Assembly (NCBI GenBank): GCA_002429965.1
Contig: DJBG01000196.1
Span: forward strand, 4,255 to 9,494
Source of the DNA: Hungatella sp. UBA5982
GTDB lineage: Bacteria > Bacillota > Clostridia > Lachnospirales > Lachnospiraceae
Reading direction: 5' to 3'
DNA: 5,240 nt
Shown: positions 1 through 5,240 of the stretch, one piece after another
How the letters are laid out: every line of letters begins with the position of its first letter
Position numbering within the stretch: the first letter of the stretch is position 1
Notes under the pieces: generated by a model
The model's input: only the letters and a program-made list of their open reading frames with translations
Told to the model about the DNA's origin: nothing
The model's database searches: none
Made by a program: the position numbers and the translations under genes

Positions 1-841
1 TTTCCAGCTGTCTTACATGGTTATAGCCACTCTCTACGGTATAAATACGTGTCGTATTAACATTGCTATGTCCCAATATATCCGCAAGTCTGGACAAATC
101 CTTTTCTGAATCATAATAAGACCTTGCAAATAAATGACGTAAATTATGGGGATATATTTTTTCCTGCGTAACTCCCGCTTCCTTACCTAATGCTTTCATA
201 TCTCTCCAGATATTGCTTCTATCCAATGCAGCTCCATTCCTCGTTATAAAAATCATACCACTCTTTATATGCTGTTTTTGCGCATACCATATTAGCATCT
301 GGGATAGTTGTCTTGTAAGAAAAACTGTTCTCACCTTCCCCTTACAATCCACTTCCGCCTTTCCCTTGACTGCAGCCTCTACCGTAATAAAAGGTAATTC
401 CGATACCCTGATTCCGGTTGAACAGATCGTCTGCAGCAGTAAAGCCAATCTTTCATTTCCTTTTTTTAAAGCGGTATTTACCAGTCTCTTATACTCAGTC
501 TTTGATAATTCTTTGTTTTCCGAGCAAAAAGTATTACGGCTGATTTTAAGGAACTTCACCTTACAATCCAACCACTTGCAATAATTAAAAAAGCCATTAA
601 GTGCAGCCAACGCACCATTGACAGTTACCGGGGCCATATTTTCTCGCAGTACGCCTTTCCACATGATTACTATTTCTTTACTGGCAGGTCTTCCATTGAG
701 ATATCGCATGAATAAGCACAGATGATACTGGTATCTCTTTATCGTTTCTTTACTCTTTTCACATCCCTGCAACCACATACAATATTCTTTAATCAACGTA
801 TCTGTAACGATTCTTTCTTTTCGTTTATAGGCCATATCCAT
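1..841 (-). CDS. Tyrosine recombinase / integrase (XerC/XerD-like), C-terminus cut by window edge
   Basis: A 280-codon open frame begins at ATG 841-839 and runs off the left edge without a stop. It encodes a site-specific tyrosine recombinase, an enzyme that cuts and rejoins DNA through a covalent 3'-phosphotyrosine. Residues about 12-100 look like the N-terminal core-binding (SAM-like) domain, with the motifs KETIKRYQYHL and ALAALNGFFNYCKW. The catalytic domain carries all six expected residues: R145 in TGIRVSEL, K169 in the beta-hairpin CKGKVR, H232 and R235 in PHNLRH, H258 in ILGHS and the nucleophile Y267 in TTRIYT. Their spacing matches XerD (24 residues R to K, 26 H to H, 9 H to Y). Family members are about 290-300 residues, so perhaps 10-20 are missing. 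The start is supported by AGGAGGA upstream; an in-frame ATG at 835-833 is less well spaced. Arginine codons are mostly AGA/AGG and the gene is visibly AT-richer than lepA, which fits transfer but does not prove it. Whether it is a phage/ICE integrase, an inversion switch or a domesticated Xer cannot be told from this window. Confidence 0.93.
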   Translation of the reverse strand, partial: MDMAYKRKERIVTDTLIKEYCMWLQGCEKSKETIKRYQYHLCLFMRYLNGRPASKEIVIMWKGVLRENMAPVTVNGALAALNGFFNYCKWLDCKVKFLKISRNTFCSENKELSKTEYKRLVNTALKKGNERLALLLQTICSTGIRVSELPFITVEAAVKGKAEVDCKGKVRTVFLTRQLSQMLIWYAQKQHIKSGMIFITRNGAALDRSNIWRDMKALGKEAGVTQEKIYPHNLRHLFARSYYDSEKDLSRLADILGHSNVNTTRIYTVESGYNHVRQLE

Positions 842-845
842 GTTG

Positions 846-852
846 TCCTCCT
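846..852 (-). promoter_or_regulatory. Ribosome binding site of the recombinase gene
   Basis: On the minus strand AGGAGGA lies four bases before ATG 841-839. It is a near-perfect Shine-Dalgarno sequence and fixes the first ATG as the likely start rather than the second ATG two codons later. Confidence 0.8.
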
Positions 853-864
853 ATTACGCAATAC

Positions 865-893
865 CATATATTTTAAATACGAATCATTCCCAA
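865..893 (-). promoter_or_regulatory. Possible promoter of the recombinase gene
   Basis: On the minus strand TTGGGA (893-888) and TATATG (870-865) are 17 bp apart. Each matches the sigma-A consensus at four of six positions. Transcription would begin near 858 and give a very short leader containing the AGGAGGA site. It lies downstream of a terminator, so the recombinase needs its own promoter. The match is modest in AT-rich DNA. Confidence 0.35.
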
Positions 894-922
894 TTCGGAA
901 AAAAATATTCTATCTTTCCGAA
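894..922. repeat. Perfect 8-bp dyad directly upstream of the recombinase -35
   Basis: TTCGGAAA (894-901) and TTTCCGAA (915-922) are perfect inverted copies separated by 13 bp. The inner arm touches the proposed -35 hexamer (888-893). The position suits an operator for autoregulation or a recombinase binding site. The arms are shorter and the spacer longer than a typical Xer core site (about 11-bp arms and a 6-8 bp centre), so its role is open. Confidence 0.5.
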
Positions 923-927
923 AAGTT

Positions 928-977
928 AAAAATAAAAAACAGAAGCCCTCTTGCAATAAAACAAGAAGATTTCTGTT
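928..977 (-). terminator. Strong intrinsic terminator on the minus strand
   Basis: Read on the minus strand, AACAGAAATCTTCTTG (977-962) pairs with CAAGAGGGCTTCTGTT (953-938) across an 8-base loop. The stem has 16 positions with a single A-C mismatch and two U-G wobbles. It is followed by TTTTTTATTTTT-like sequence (bases 939 down to 928). The wobbles become A-C mismatches on the plus strand, so the element is built for minus-strand RNA. It would end the lepA-hemW transcript, or a short transcript starting in the gap, and insulates the recombinase gene. Confidence 0.8.
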
Positions 978-1049
978 CGGCATTGAAAAGAAAACCTATC
1001 AAAACAATCATCTTTTCGTGCTGTCATTTTTTTAACGAAGTTTCACCTC

Positions 1050-1085
1050 ATATGCAAGCAGACAGAAGCTCTGTCAGAAGCATAT
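1050..1085. repeat. Nested inverted repeat (two-part hairpin)
   Basis: ATATGC (1050-1055) pairs with GCATAT (1080-1085). Inside it, GACAGA (1061-1066) pairs with TCTGTC (1070-1075) across the triloop AGC, with a 5x4 internal loop between the two stems. No T-run follows on either strand, so it is not a terminator. It could be a structured part of a transcript or a protein-binding dyad. Confidence 0.45.
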
Positions 1086-1179
1086 TTGAACTACTGATTC
1101 TTGTTATAGTATGATAATATCGGACATAAAACCCAAAATTTCTCTTCTTATCTTCGTTTATCACTTTACCATAACGCAA

Positions 1180-1230
1180 ATTAAATTAGTTTGATTACGT
1201 ATTAAATATGAAGTTAATTGTATTAAATAT
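1180..1230. repeat. Three ATTAAAT motifs at exact 21-bp spacing
   Basis: ATTAAAT occurs at 1180, 1201 and 1222, a constant 21 bp or two helical turns. The second and third copies extend to a perfect 11-bp direct repeat, GTATTAAATAT (1199-1209 and 1220-1230). The rest of the 21-bp unit is poorly conserved. The array could be binding sites on one DNA face, or chance in AT-rich sequence. Confidence 0.45.
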
Positions 1231-1274
1231 AATCATCATTATTATTATTCTATTATTCTGCATACCGCTCCAGC

Positions 1275-2489
1275 TTACGCTAAGAACCGGCTCATGACAT
1301 AATTACTGATGTCGATTCCCCTGGACGTTAAGCGGTAATTTCCATCTTTATACTCCATAAGGCCGTCCTCTTCCATCGCATCCAGCACCATACCGTAAAC
1401 ATTCCGGATATTGTGGCCAAAGTTACTGACAAACTCATGAGCCGAGACACCTTTCATCAGACGCAATCCCAGAAACATGTACTCTTCCATTTTTTCCTCT
1501 ATAGTCAGCTGTTCAAACTCCTGCCTGAGCGCCTTCTGAAATGCTTCCTCCTGGTCCAGACGGGCGCTGCAATACTCATTGAAAACAGGAGTATTGTGAA
1601 AACGGCATCCATTCAGATAGGAAGAAGCCCCCAGACCTAAGCCCAGATGCTCCACGCCTGTCCAATAGCCGATATTGTGCCTGCACTCGCAACCCTTCTT
1701 GGAGTAATTGGATATTTCATACCTTTCATATCCCTGCTCAGCCAGAAATTCCCGGGTCAGGTAATACATTTCACGCTCTGTATCCTCATCCGGCAAATCC
1801 GGCAGGGACTTAAGACAATAACCTTCTTCCGGTTTCAGAGAATTGTTTTCCATTTTAACATCCTCCTTATACCGGCCATAATAAGGAGTTCCCTGCTCCA
1901 CGATCAGACTATAGGCAGATATATGCTCCGGCTTCAGCATGGTCACCTTTTTTAAGGTATTCTTCCATGATTCCAATGTCTGGCCGGGAATTGCCGAGAT
2001 TAAATCCACATTCACATTGTCAAATCCGGCCATACGGACCCTCTGATAGCTTTTCAGGAATTCATCGTAAGTATGAATTCTGCCCAAATAGCGCAGCTCT
2101 TTGTCATCTGCAGACTGAAGTCCCATGCTGATCCGGTTTATCCCTGCCTCTCTGTAGCCGGAAAGGGATTCAGCCGTAACCGTACCAGGATTTACTTCCA
2201 TGGTAATCTCCGCATCGGTAAGGATCTCAAACTCCTCCTTAAGAGAACGAAGAATTGCTGTCATGTCCTCTATACCCAATATAGAAGGAGTGCCTCCCCC
2301 TATGAATACGCTTATAACCTGGTATTCTTTGACTTTGGCACTCTGGCATTTGATCTCTTCTATTAACTTTTCTGTATATTCCCGCTGCATCTGCTGGTTT
2401 CCGGGAAAAGAAAGGAAATCGCAGTAAGCGCATTTACGCGCGCAGAACGGGATATGCACATAAATCTCAAGATTTTTTTTATTCATCAT
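1275..2489 (-). CDS. hemW: HemW, radical-SAM haem chaperone (formerly HemN-like coproporphyrinogen oxidase)
   Basis: This 404-residue protein belongs to the HemN/HemW radical-SAM family. HemW proteins bind haem and an Fe-S cluster and are thought to deliver haem to apoproteins in the cytoplasm; they are often misannotated as oxygen-independent coproporphyrinogen III oxidase. C16, C20 and C23 form the CX3CX2C [4Fe-4S] motif followed by D-F, the HemW form rather than the CGC of true HemN. Also visible are GGGTPS (64-69), EVNPGT (98-103), [11 protein letters not shown] (116-126), [10 protein letters not shown] (162-171) and HNIGYW (271-276), the HNxxYW haem-binding signature. A C-terminal winged-helix-like segment starts near 325. 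The length exceeds the usual 375-390 because of roughly 20 extra residues around 210-232. ATG 2489-2487 overlaps the lepA stop by 11 bp; a second ATG at 2486-2484 is equally possible. No Shine-Dalgarno is seen, so translation is probably coupled to lepA. Confidence 0.95.
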   Translation of the reverse strand: MMNKKNLEIYVHIPFCARKCAYCDFLSFPGNQQMQREYTEKLIEEIKCQSAKVKEYQVISVFIGGGTPSILGIEDMTAILRSLKEEFEILTDAEITMEVNPGTVTAESLSGYREAGINRISMGLQSADDKELRYLGRIHTYDEFLKSYQRVRMAGFDNVNVDLISAIPGQTLESWKNTLKKVTMLKPEHISAYSLIVEQGTPYYGRYKEDVKMENNSLKPEEGYCLKSLPDLPDEDTEREMYYLTREFLAEQGYERYEISNYSKKGCECRHNIGYWTGVEHLGLGLGASSYLNGCRFHNTPVFNEYCSARLDQEEAFQKALRQEFEQLTIEEKMEEYMFLGLRLMKGVSAHEFVSNFGHNIRNVYGMVLDAMEEDGLMEYKDGNYRLTSRGIDISNYVMSRFLA

Positions 2490-4293
2490 CTAATTTCAGT
2501 ACGCTCATAAATGCCTTTTGCGGTATCTCTACGTTACCAACCTGGCGCATACGTTTTTTACCTTCTTTCTGCTTTTCAAGAAGTTTCTTCTTACGGGAAA
2601 TATCACCGCCATAGCATTTGGCAAGAACGTCCTTTCTCATAGCCTTCACTGTCTCACGGGCAATGATCTTGCCGCCGATAGCCGCCTGTATGGGGATTTC
2701 AAAAAGCTGTCTGGGGATCTCATCCTTTAACTTCTCGCACATCCTACGGCCTCTGTCATAGGCGGATAATGCATGGACAATAAAGGAAAGAGCATCCACT
2801 TCTTCTTTGTTCACCAGGATGTCCAGCTTCACAAGCTCCGACCTCTGGTAGCCCTTTAATTCATAATCAAAGGACGCATATCCCTTGGAACGGGATTTTA
2901 AGGCATCAAAGAAATCATAAATGATCTCGTTTAAAGGTAGCTCATATCTTAAGAGTGCCCTGGTAGCTTCCATGTATTCCATGCCCAGATACACACCCCG
3001 CCGTTCCTGGCACAGAGTCATGATGGCGCCCACAAATTCCGTGGTCACCATGATCTCAGCACTGACAATTGGCTCTTCCATATATTCAATCTCCGTTGGA
3101 TCAGGCAGGTTGGAAGGGTTTGTCAGTTCCAGTTTATCGCCGTTCTTTTTGTAAACACGGTAAACAACGCCGGGTGCCGTTGTCACCAAATCCAGATTGT
3201 ATTCCCGTTCCAGACGCTCCTGAATGACCTCCAGATGAAGAAGGCCTAAAAATCCGCATCGGAAACCAAAGCCAAGGGCAAGGGAAGTCTCCGGTTCAAA
3301 GAACAGGGAAGCATCGTTGAGCTGAAGCTTTTCCAAAGCATCACGCAGATCATTATAACGGGCTCCATCCGCAGGATACAGGCCGCAGTATACCATGGAG
3401 GTCACCTTCTTATAGCCTGAGAGAGCATTCTTGCAGGGCCGGTCTGCATTGGTAATGGTATCACCCACCGCAGTTTCATTTACATTCTTTATGCTGGCTG
3501 TCAGATATCCTACCATACCGGCACTTAACACTTCACATGGAAGGAACTGGCCTGCACCAAAATAGCCTACCTCCACCACCTCTTCCACTGCTCCGGTAGC
3601 CATCATGAGCACCTTGTCCCCCTTTTTCACCGTACCCTCTTTTACACGGAAGAAAACGATGACGCCTTTATAAGAATCGTAAAGGGAGTCGAAAATCAGG
3701 GCCTGGAGAGGAGCCTCAGGGTCCCCCTTTGGAGCCGGGATTTTTTCAATAATGGCTTCCAGAACTGCCTCCACATTTTCCCCTGTCTTTGCGGAAATCC
3801 TGGGAGCATCGTGGGCTTCAATCCCAATGACATCTTCAATCTCCTCCACCACACGCTCCGGCTCTGCGCTTGGGAGATCGATTTTATTTAAAACCGGAAA
3901 TACGTCAAGATCGTGGTCCAGGGCCATATAAACATTGGCCAGTGTCTGCGCCTCGATTCCCTGGGAAGCATCCACCACCAGGATGGCTCCGTCACAAGCC
4001 GCTAGGCTACGGGAAACCTCATAGTTAAAATCCACATGACCCGGAGTGTCAATCATGTTAAAAATGTATTCTTCGCCATTCCCGGCCTTATAAACGGTCC
4101 GGACTGCCTGGGCTTTAATGGTAATTCCCCGTTCCCGCTCCAAGTCCATATTATCAAGCACCTGGGACTGCATTTCTCTGCTGGTGAGCAAACCTGTCTT
4201 CTCTATAATCCTGTCTGCAAGGGTTGATTTTCCGTGATCAATATGAGCGATAATGCAAAAATTGCGTATCTTATTCTGCTGGGCAGCTGCCAT
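2479..4293 (-). CDS. lepA: Elongation factor 4 (LepA), ribosome-associated GTPase
   Basis: The gene encodes a 604-residue LepA/EF4, the usual family length. LepA is a translational GTPase that binds the ribosome; reported roles include back-translocation and a part in initiation or 30S maturation. The G domain shows G1 AHIDHGKST (16-24), G2 RGIT (55-58), G3 DTPGH (82-86, with the catalytic His), G4 NKID (136-139) and G5 SAK (168-170 region). Domains II, III and V follow. The LepA-specific C-terminal domain ends with [20 protein letters not shown] (561-580) and [11 protein letters not shown] chose ATG 4293-4291 because AGAGGAA lies eight bases upstream and it gives the normal N-terminus just before [14 protein letters not shown]. 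The frame stays open to an ATG at 4344, adding 17 residues ([11 protein letters not shown]...), but that start lacks a good ribosome binding site and is unlike the family. It is first in a unit with hemW and has its own promoter. Confidence 0.98.
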   Translation of the reverse strand: MAAAQQNKIRNFCIIAHIDHGKSTLADRIIEKTGLLTSREMQSQVLDNMDLERERGITIKAQAVRTVYKAGNGEEYIFNMIDTPGHVDFNYEVSRSLAACDGAILVVDASQGIEAQTLANVYMALDHDLDVFPVLNKIDLPSAEPERVVEEIEDVIGIEAHDAPRISAKTGENVEAVLEAIIEKIPAPKGDPEAPLQALIFDSLYDSYKGVIVFFRVKEGTVKKGDKVLMMATGAVEEVVEVGYFGAGQFLPCEVLSAGMVGYLTASIKNVNETAVGDTITNADRPCKNALSGYKKVTSMVYCGLYPADGARYNDLRDALEKLQLNDASLFFEPETSLALGFGFRCGFLGLLHLEVIQERLEREYNLDLVTTAPGVVYRVYKKNGDKLELTNPSNLPDPTEIEYMEEPIVSAEIMVTTEFVGAIMTLCQERRGVYLGMEYMEATRALLRYELPLNEIIYDFFDALKSRSKGYASFDYELKGYQRSELVKLDILVNKEEVDALSFIVHALSAYDRGRRMCEKLKDEIPRQLFEIPIQAAIGGKIIARETVKAMRKDVLAKCYGGDISRKKKLLEKQKEGKKRMRQVGNVEIPQKAFMSVLKLDDE

Positions 4294-4301
4294 ATAGTTA
4301 A

Positions 4302-4308
4302 TTCCTCT
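4302..4308 (-). promoter_or_regulatory. Ribosome binding site deciding the lepA start
   Basis: AGAGGAA on the minus strand is eight bases from ATG 4293-4291. It favours this start over the upstream in-frame ATG at 4344, which is preceded only by CTTGGG. Confidence 0.8.
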
Positions 4309-4311
4309 TTT

Positions 4312-4329
4312 CTGATGTTTCTGATGTTT
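4312..4329. repeat. 9-bp tandem duplication in the lepA leader
   Basis: The unit CTGATGTTT occurs twice head to tail (4312-4320, 4321-4329). On the minus strand it reads AAACATCAG twice, just upstream of the lepA ribosome binding site. Nine bases keep the upstream frame open and would encode KHQ-KHQ if the longer start were used. It is probably a slippage duplication. Confidence 0.8.
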
Positions 4330-4385
4330 TCCGGCCAGCCCCATCCCAAGGGCAGAATATGCCAGATTACTATGATATCCTTAAA

Positions 4386-4414
4386 AATATACCATTAAAA
4401 TTACGGATTGTCCA
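4386..4414 (-). promoter_or_regulatory. Promoter of lepA-hemW
   Basis: On the minus strand TGGACA (4414-4409, five of six to TTGACA) is 17 bp from TATATT (4391-4386, five of six to TATAAT). A TG one base before the -10 gives an extended -10 element. Transcription would start near 4379 and give a leader of about 86 bases. This is the best sigma-A-type promoter in the window and fits the terminator that separates lepA from spoIIP. Confidence 0.7.
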
Positions 4415-4453
4415 CTGTGAAAGCGTTGATTTTCCTCACAATTCCGTTGGAGA

Positions 4454-4558
4454 AATAAGGACGATTGCTCGATTTGCTGTCCTTGTTAAAAATTACAGTA
4501 TCACAGCAATATCATAGTGATGCCAAAGTGACTCCACTTTTACTTGCAAATAAAGTAA
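4454..4558. repeat. Run of four small inverted repeats
   Basis: Four consecutive dyads are present. AATAAGGAC/GTCCTTGTT (4454-4462 with 4479-4487) encloses a near-repeat, GATTGCTC-GATTTGCT. GTATCAC/GTGATGC spans 4498-4523. AAAGTG/CACTTT spans 4525-4540 with a 4-base loop. TTACTT/AAGTAA spans 4540-4558 with a 7-base loop. The wobble pairs in the first two are U-G when read on the plus strand and A-C mismatches on the minus strand. Short dyads are common by chance in AT-rich DNA, so only their density is notable. Confidence 0.4.
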
Positions 4559-4572
4559 TTTTGTATTAGATT
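4544..4572 (+). promoter_or_regulatory. Possible plus-strand promoter for a small RNA
   Basis: TTGCAA (4544-4549) and TAGATT (4567-4572) are separated by 17 bp, each four of six to consensus. Transcription would start near 4579, just before two hairpins and a T-run. No plus-strand gene lies downstream, so the product would be a short RNA. The evidence is only moderate. Confidence 0.3.
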
Positions 4573-4578
4573 AATTGT

Positions 4579-4691
4579 AAAGGAACAACAGCCCCAATAC
4601 AAGGGGTTGGCCCGTATATGAATAGAAAATTCCACCCGATACCGGCCAAAGTATACAAGGGTGGTTTTTCTATGCCCATTTACGGGTTTTT
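4579..4691 (+). ncRNA. Candidate structured small RNA, about 113 nt
   Basis: I do not recognise this as a known RNA family. Downstream of a possible promoter, the plus strand folds into a first hairpin, CAGCCCC/GGGGTTG (4589-4595 with 4603-4609, 7-base loop, one G-U pair). A long compound hairpin (4611-4686) and TTTTT (4687-4691) follow at once. Hairpin, hairpin and U-tail is the layout of a small RNA with an intrinsic terminator. The G-U pair in the first hairpin becomes a mismatch on the minus strand, favouring plus-strand transcription. Alternatively it is a palindromic repeat element or a mini-transposon remnant that is never transcribed. A 25-codon frame (4618-4695) lies wholly inside the long hairpin and is probably incidental. 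Confidence 0.35.
4611..4691 (+). terminator. Long compound inverted repeat with T-run
   Basis: Stem segments nest in order: CCCGTATATG (4611-4620) with CATTTACGGG (4677-4686), one T-T mismatch; ATAGAAAA (4622-4629) with TTTTCTAT (4666-4673); CCACCC (4632-4637) with GGGTGG (4659-4664); and ATAC (4639-4642) with GTAT (4651-4654). About 27 base pairs form around small internal loops. TTTTT follows on the plus strand only, so it can act as a plus-strand terminator. No IS ends, target duplication or transposase are visible. Confidence 0.6.
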
Positions 4692-4703
4692 ATAGAAAAA
4701 ACG

Positions 4704-4832
4704 CTACTTACTATTATAAAAAAATAAAGGCAATATTATTATTACAATTCCTACACAAATTTCCATCTTATTTTTATCTAATAAATATTCTATGAAATTC
4801 TCCCTACCTAATAATATAGACAAGTATATCAT
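4704..4832 (-). CDS. Possible 42-residue ORF of unknown function (doubtful)
   Basis: A minus-strand frame runs from ATG 4832-4830 to TAG 4706-4704. The product begins MIYLSILLGRENFIEYLL and has a hydrophobic stretch, VGIVIIILPLFFY, near the C-terminus that could span a membrane. No Shine-Dalgarno precedes the ATG. AGGGAG (4805-4800) sits six bases before an in-frame ATA codon (4793-4791), where a start codon would be expected; a weaker in-frame ATG lies at 4766-4764. The sequence is very AT-rich, so an open frame of this length could be chance. It starts just after the spoIIP terminator and ends just before the long inverted repeat. If real it might be a small membrane peptide or a decayed gene; I assign no function. 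Confidence 0.2.
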   Translation of the reverse strand: MIYLSILLGRENFIEYLLDKNKMEICVGIVIIILPLFFYNSK

Positions 4833-4843
4833 AACTGAATTTT

Positions 4844-4872
4844 AAAGAAAACACCCATCTTTCGACAGGTGC
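4844..4872 (-). terminator. Intrinsic terminator of spoIIP
   Basis: On the minus strand GCACCTGTC (4872-4864) and GATGGGTGT (4859-4851) form a nine-pair stem with three G-U wobbles, capped by a GAAA tetraloop and followed by TTTCTTT. It begins 30 bases past the spoIIP stop. The wobbles would be mismatches on the plus strand, so it serves leftward transcription. Confidence 0.8.
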
Positions 4873-4901
4873 ATTATTACAGATAGATAGCAATGTCCTT
4901 T

Positions 4902-5240
4902 TCAATTTCCTTGCAACACCATATCCAAAACTTCTGCCAGAGGTTCCATGGCGTTTAGCGCTTCCTGGTATGTATTAGTCTGGGCACCTACTTCAATCAG
5001 GGCCGATCTAGCTCTTAAATGCTGGTTATACCGAAGACCTTTTATGTATATTTTCCGGGTTAAATTAGGAAAATAGGCCGCAGCATCAAGCTGCATCTGA
5101 AAGCTGAAGGCAAGATTCTGGTTTCTATAAGGATTGGGAAGGTATTCAATAGGCCCCTTCGGCGTCTGGCTGACTCCGTTGAAAAACATAATAGGAGCCG
5201 TTGGTTTCCCATTGACCTGATTTACCATATGCAGATTCTC
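4902..5240 (-). CDS. spoIIP: SpoIIP, C-terminal 112 residues (5' part outside window)
   Basis: The frame is open from the right edge (E-N-L-H-M...) to TGA 4904-4902, so the ATG at 5228 is internal, not the start. SpoIIP is a cell-wall amidase/endopeptidase that works with SpoIID and SpoIIM at the engulfing mother-cell membrane, stripping and cutting stem peptides so that the membrane can move around the forespore. Visible family features, numbered from the first visible residue, are VNGKPTAPIMFFNG (9-22), the NQNLAFSFQMQLDAA helix (40-54), RYNQHL (70-75) and LIEVGAQTNTYQEA (81-94), which carry a conserved His and Glu of the catalytic domain. The ending ALNAMEPLAEVLDMVLQGN is the usual C-terminal helix. 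Position upstream of lepA on the same strand matches the conserved Firmicute order and supports the call. Family members are usually several hundred residues, so most of the gene is missing. In known spore formers it is transcribed in the mother cell under sigma-E; its promoter is not in view. Confidence 0.9.
   Translation of the reverse strand, partial: ENLHMVNQVNGKPTAPIMFFNGVSQTPKGPIEYLPNPYRNQNLAFSFQMQLDAAAYFPNLTRKIYIKGLRYNQHLRARSALIEVGAQTNTYQEALNAMEPLAEVLDMVLQGN

Larger units (their letters stand above)
978..1274. other. AT-rich gap between hemW and its apparent terminator
   Basis: No convincing gene is present in this stretch. It contains an ATT-rich simple-sequence tract near 1235-1258, the ATTAAAT array, a nested hairpin at 1050-1085, and a possible minus-strand promoter with TTTTAT at 1131-1126 and TATAAC at 1108-1103, 17 bp apart. 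Two tiny minus-strand frames (1195-1263 with 22 codons, 926-1027 with 33 codons) have no supporting features. The nearest good terminator for hemW is about 300 bases past its stop, which is long for a bacterial 3' tail. Confidence 0.5.

Noticed and set aside
926..1027. 33-codon minus-strand frame from ATG 1027
   Set aside because: Its last half is the terminator stem and T-run, and the AGGTG upstream is too far from the ATG. It looks incidental.
213..1114. Plus-strand open frames at 213-584 and 722-1114
   Set aside because: The first is antisense to the recombinase, whose complete catalytic motif set proves the minus strand is coding. The second begins inside that gene and runs across its ribosome binding site and the terminator, with no family features.
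1195..1263. 22-codon minus-strand frame just after hemW, with GGAG four bases before the ATG
   Set aside because: It is almost entirely AT-rich simple sequence and the repeat array, encoding mostly Ile, Asn and Phe. No support as a gene.
842..1274. CIRCE operator or start of hrcA after hemW
   Set aside because: I looked for the TTAGCACTC-N9-GAGTGCTAA pattern and an HrcA-like frame and found neither.
1413..4227. Open frames antisense to or out of frame with hemW and lepA
   Set aside because: They are shadows of two strongly recognisable genes and have no motifs of their own.
4294..4344. N-terminal extension of LepA by 17 residues from ATG 4344
   Set aside because: It has no good ribosome binding site, includes a tandem 9-bp duplication and the true AGAGGAA site, and gives an N-terminus unlike the family.
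4618..4695. 25-codon plus-strand frame beginning MNRKFHPIPAKVYKGG
   Set aside because: It lies wholly within the long inverted repeat, and the only purine-rich site (AGGGG) is eleven bases away and part of another stem. More likely a by-product of the RNA or repeat structure.
1..5240. CRISPR array, tRNA or rRNA gene, insertion sequence
   Set aside because: No regularly spaced long repeats, no cloverleaf or rRNA-like sequence and no transposase are visible. The three 21-bp-spaced motifs are far too short for CRISPR repeats.

Overview
The window looks like a chromosomal segment of a spore-forming, low-to-mid-GC Firmicute, most likely a Clostridia/Lachnospiraceae-type organism. Three things suggest this: a spoIIP-type sporulation gene lies next to lepA and hemW in the order usual for Firmicutes, the non-coding DNA is very AT-rich, and the start sites use AGGAGG-like Shine-Dalgarno sequences. 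The genus is inference. All genes I can support are on the minus strand, so the region reads from right to left.

Right end (4902-5240): the 3' part of spoIIP, the peptidoglycan hydrolase for forespore engulfment, closed by a clear intrinsic terminator (4844-4872). Next comes an unusually long 608-bp gap (4294-4901). It holds a possible 42-residue ORF, a long compound inverted repeat ending in a T-run on the plus strand, several smaller hairpins, and then a good promoter and ribosome binding site for lepA.

Centre (1275-4293): lepA (elongation factor 4) and hemW (radical-SAM haem chaperone) overlap by 11 bp and form one transcription unit with translational coupling.

Left (842-1274): an AT-rich 433-bp gap with three ATTAAAT motifs exactly 21 bp apart, a nested hairpin, a strong minus-strand terminator, and a dyad that abuts a possible promoter. 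Left end (1-841): a tyrosine recombinase with all six catalytic residues, cut at its C-terminus by the window edge. In many Firmicutes hrcA-grpE-dnaK-dnaJ follows hemW, so this recombinase marks a possible synteny break or the edge of an integrated element.

The three housekeeping/sporulation genes are ordinary. The most interesting parts are the two gaps: a candidate plus-strand structured RNA between spoIIP and lepA, and the arrayed repeats and dyad in front of the recombinase. I found no complete undescribed system.
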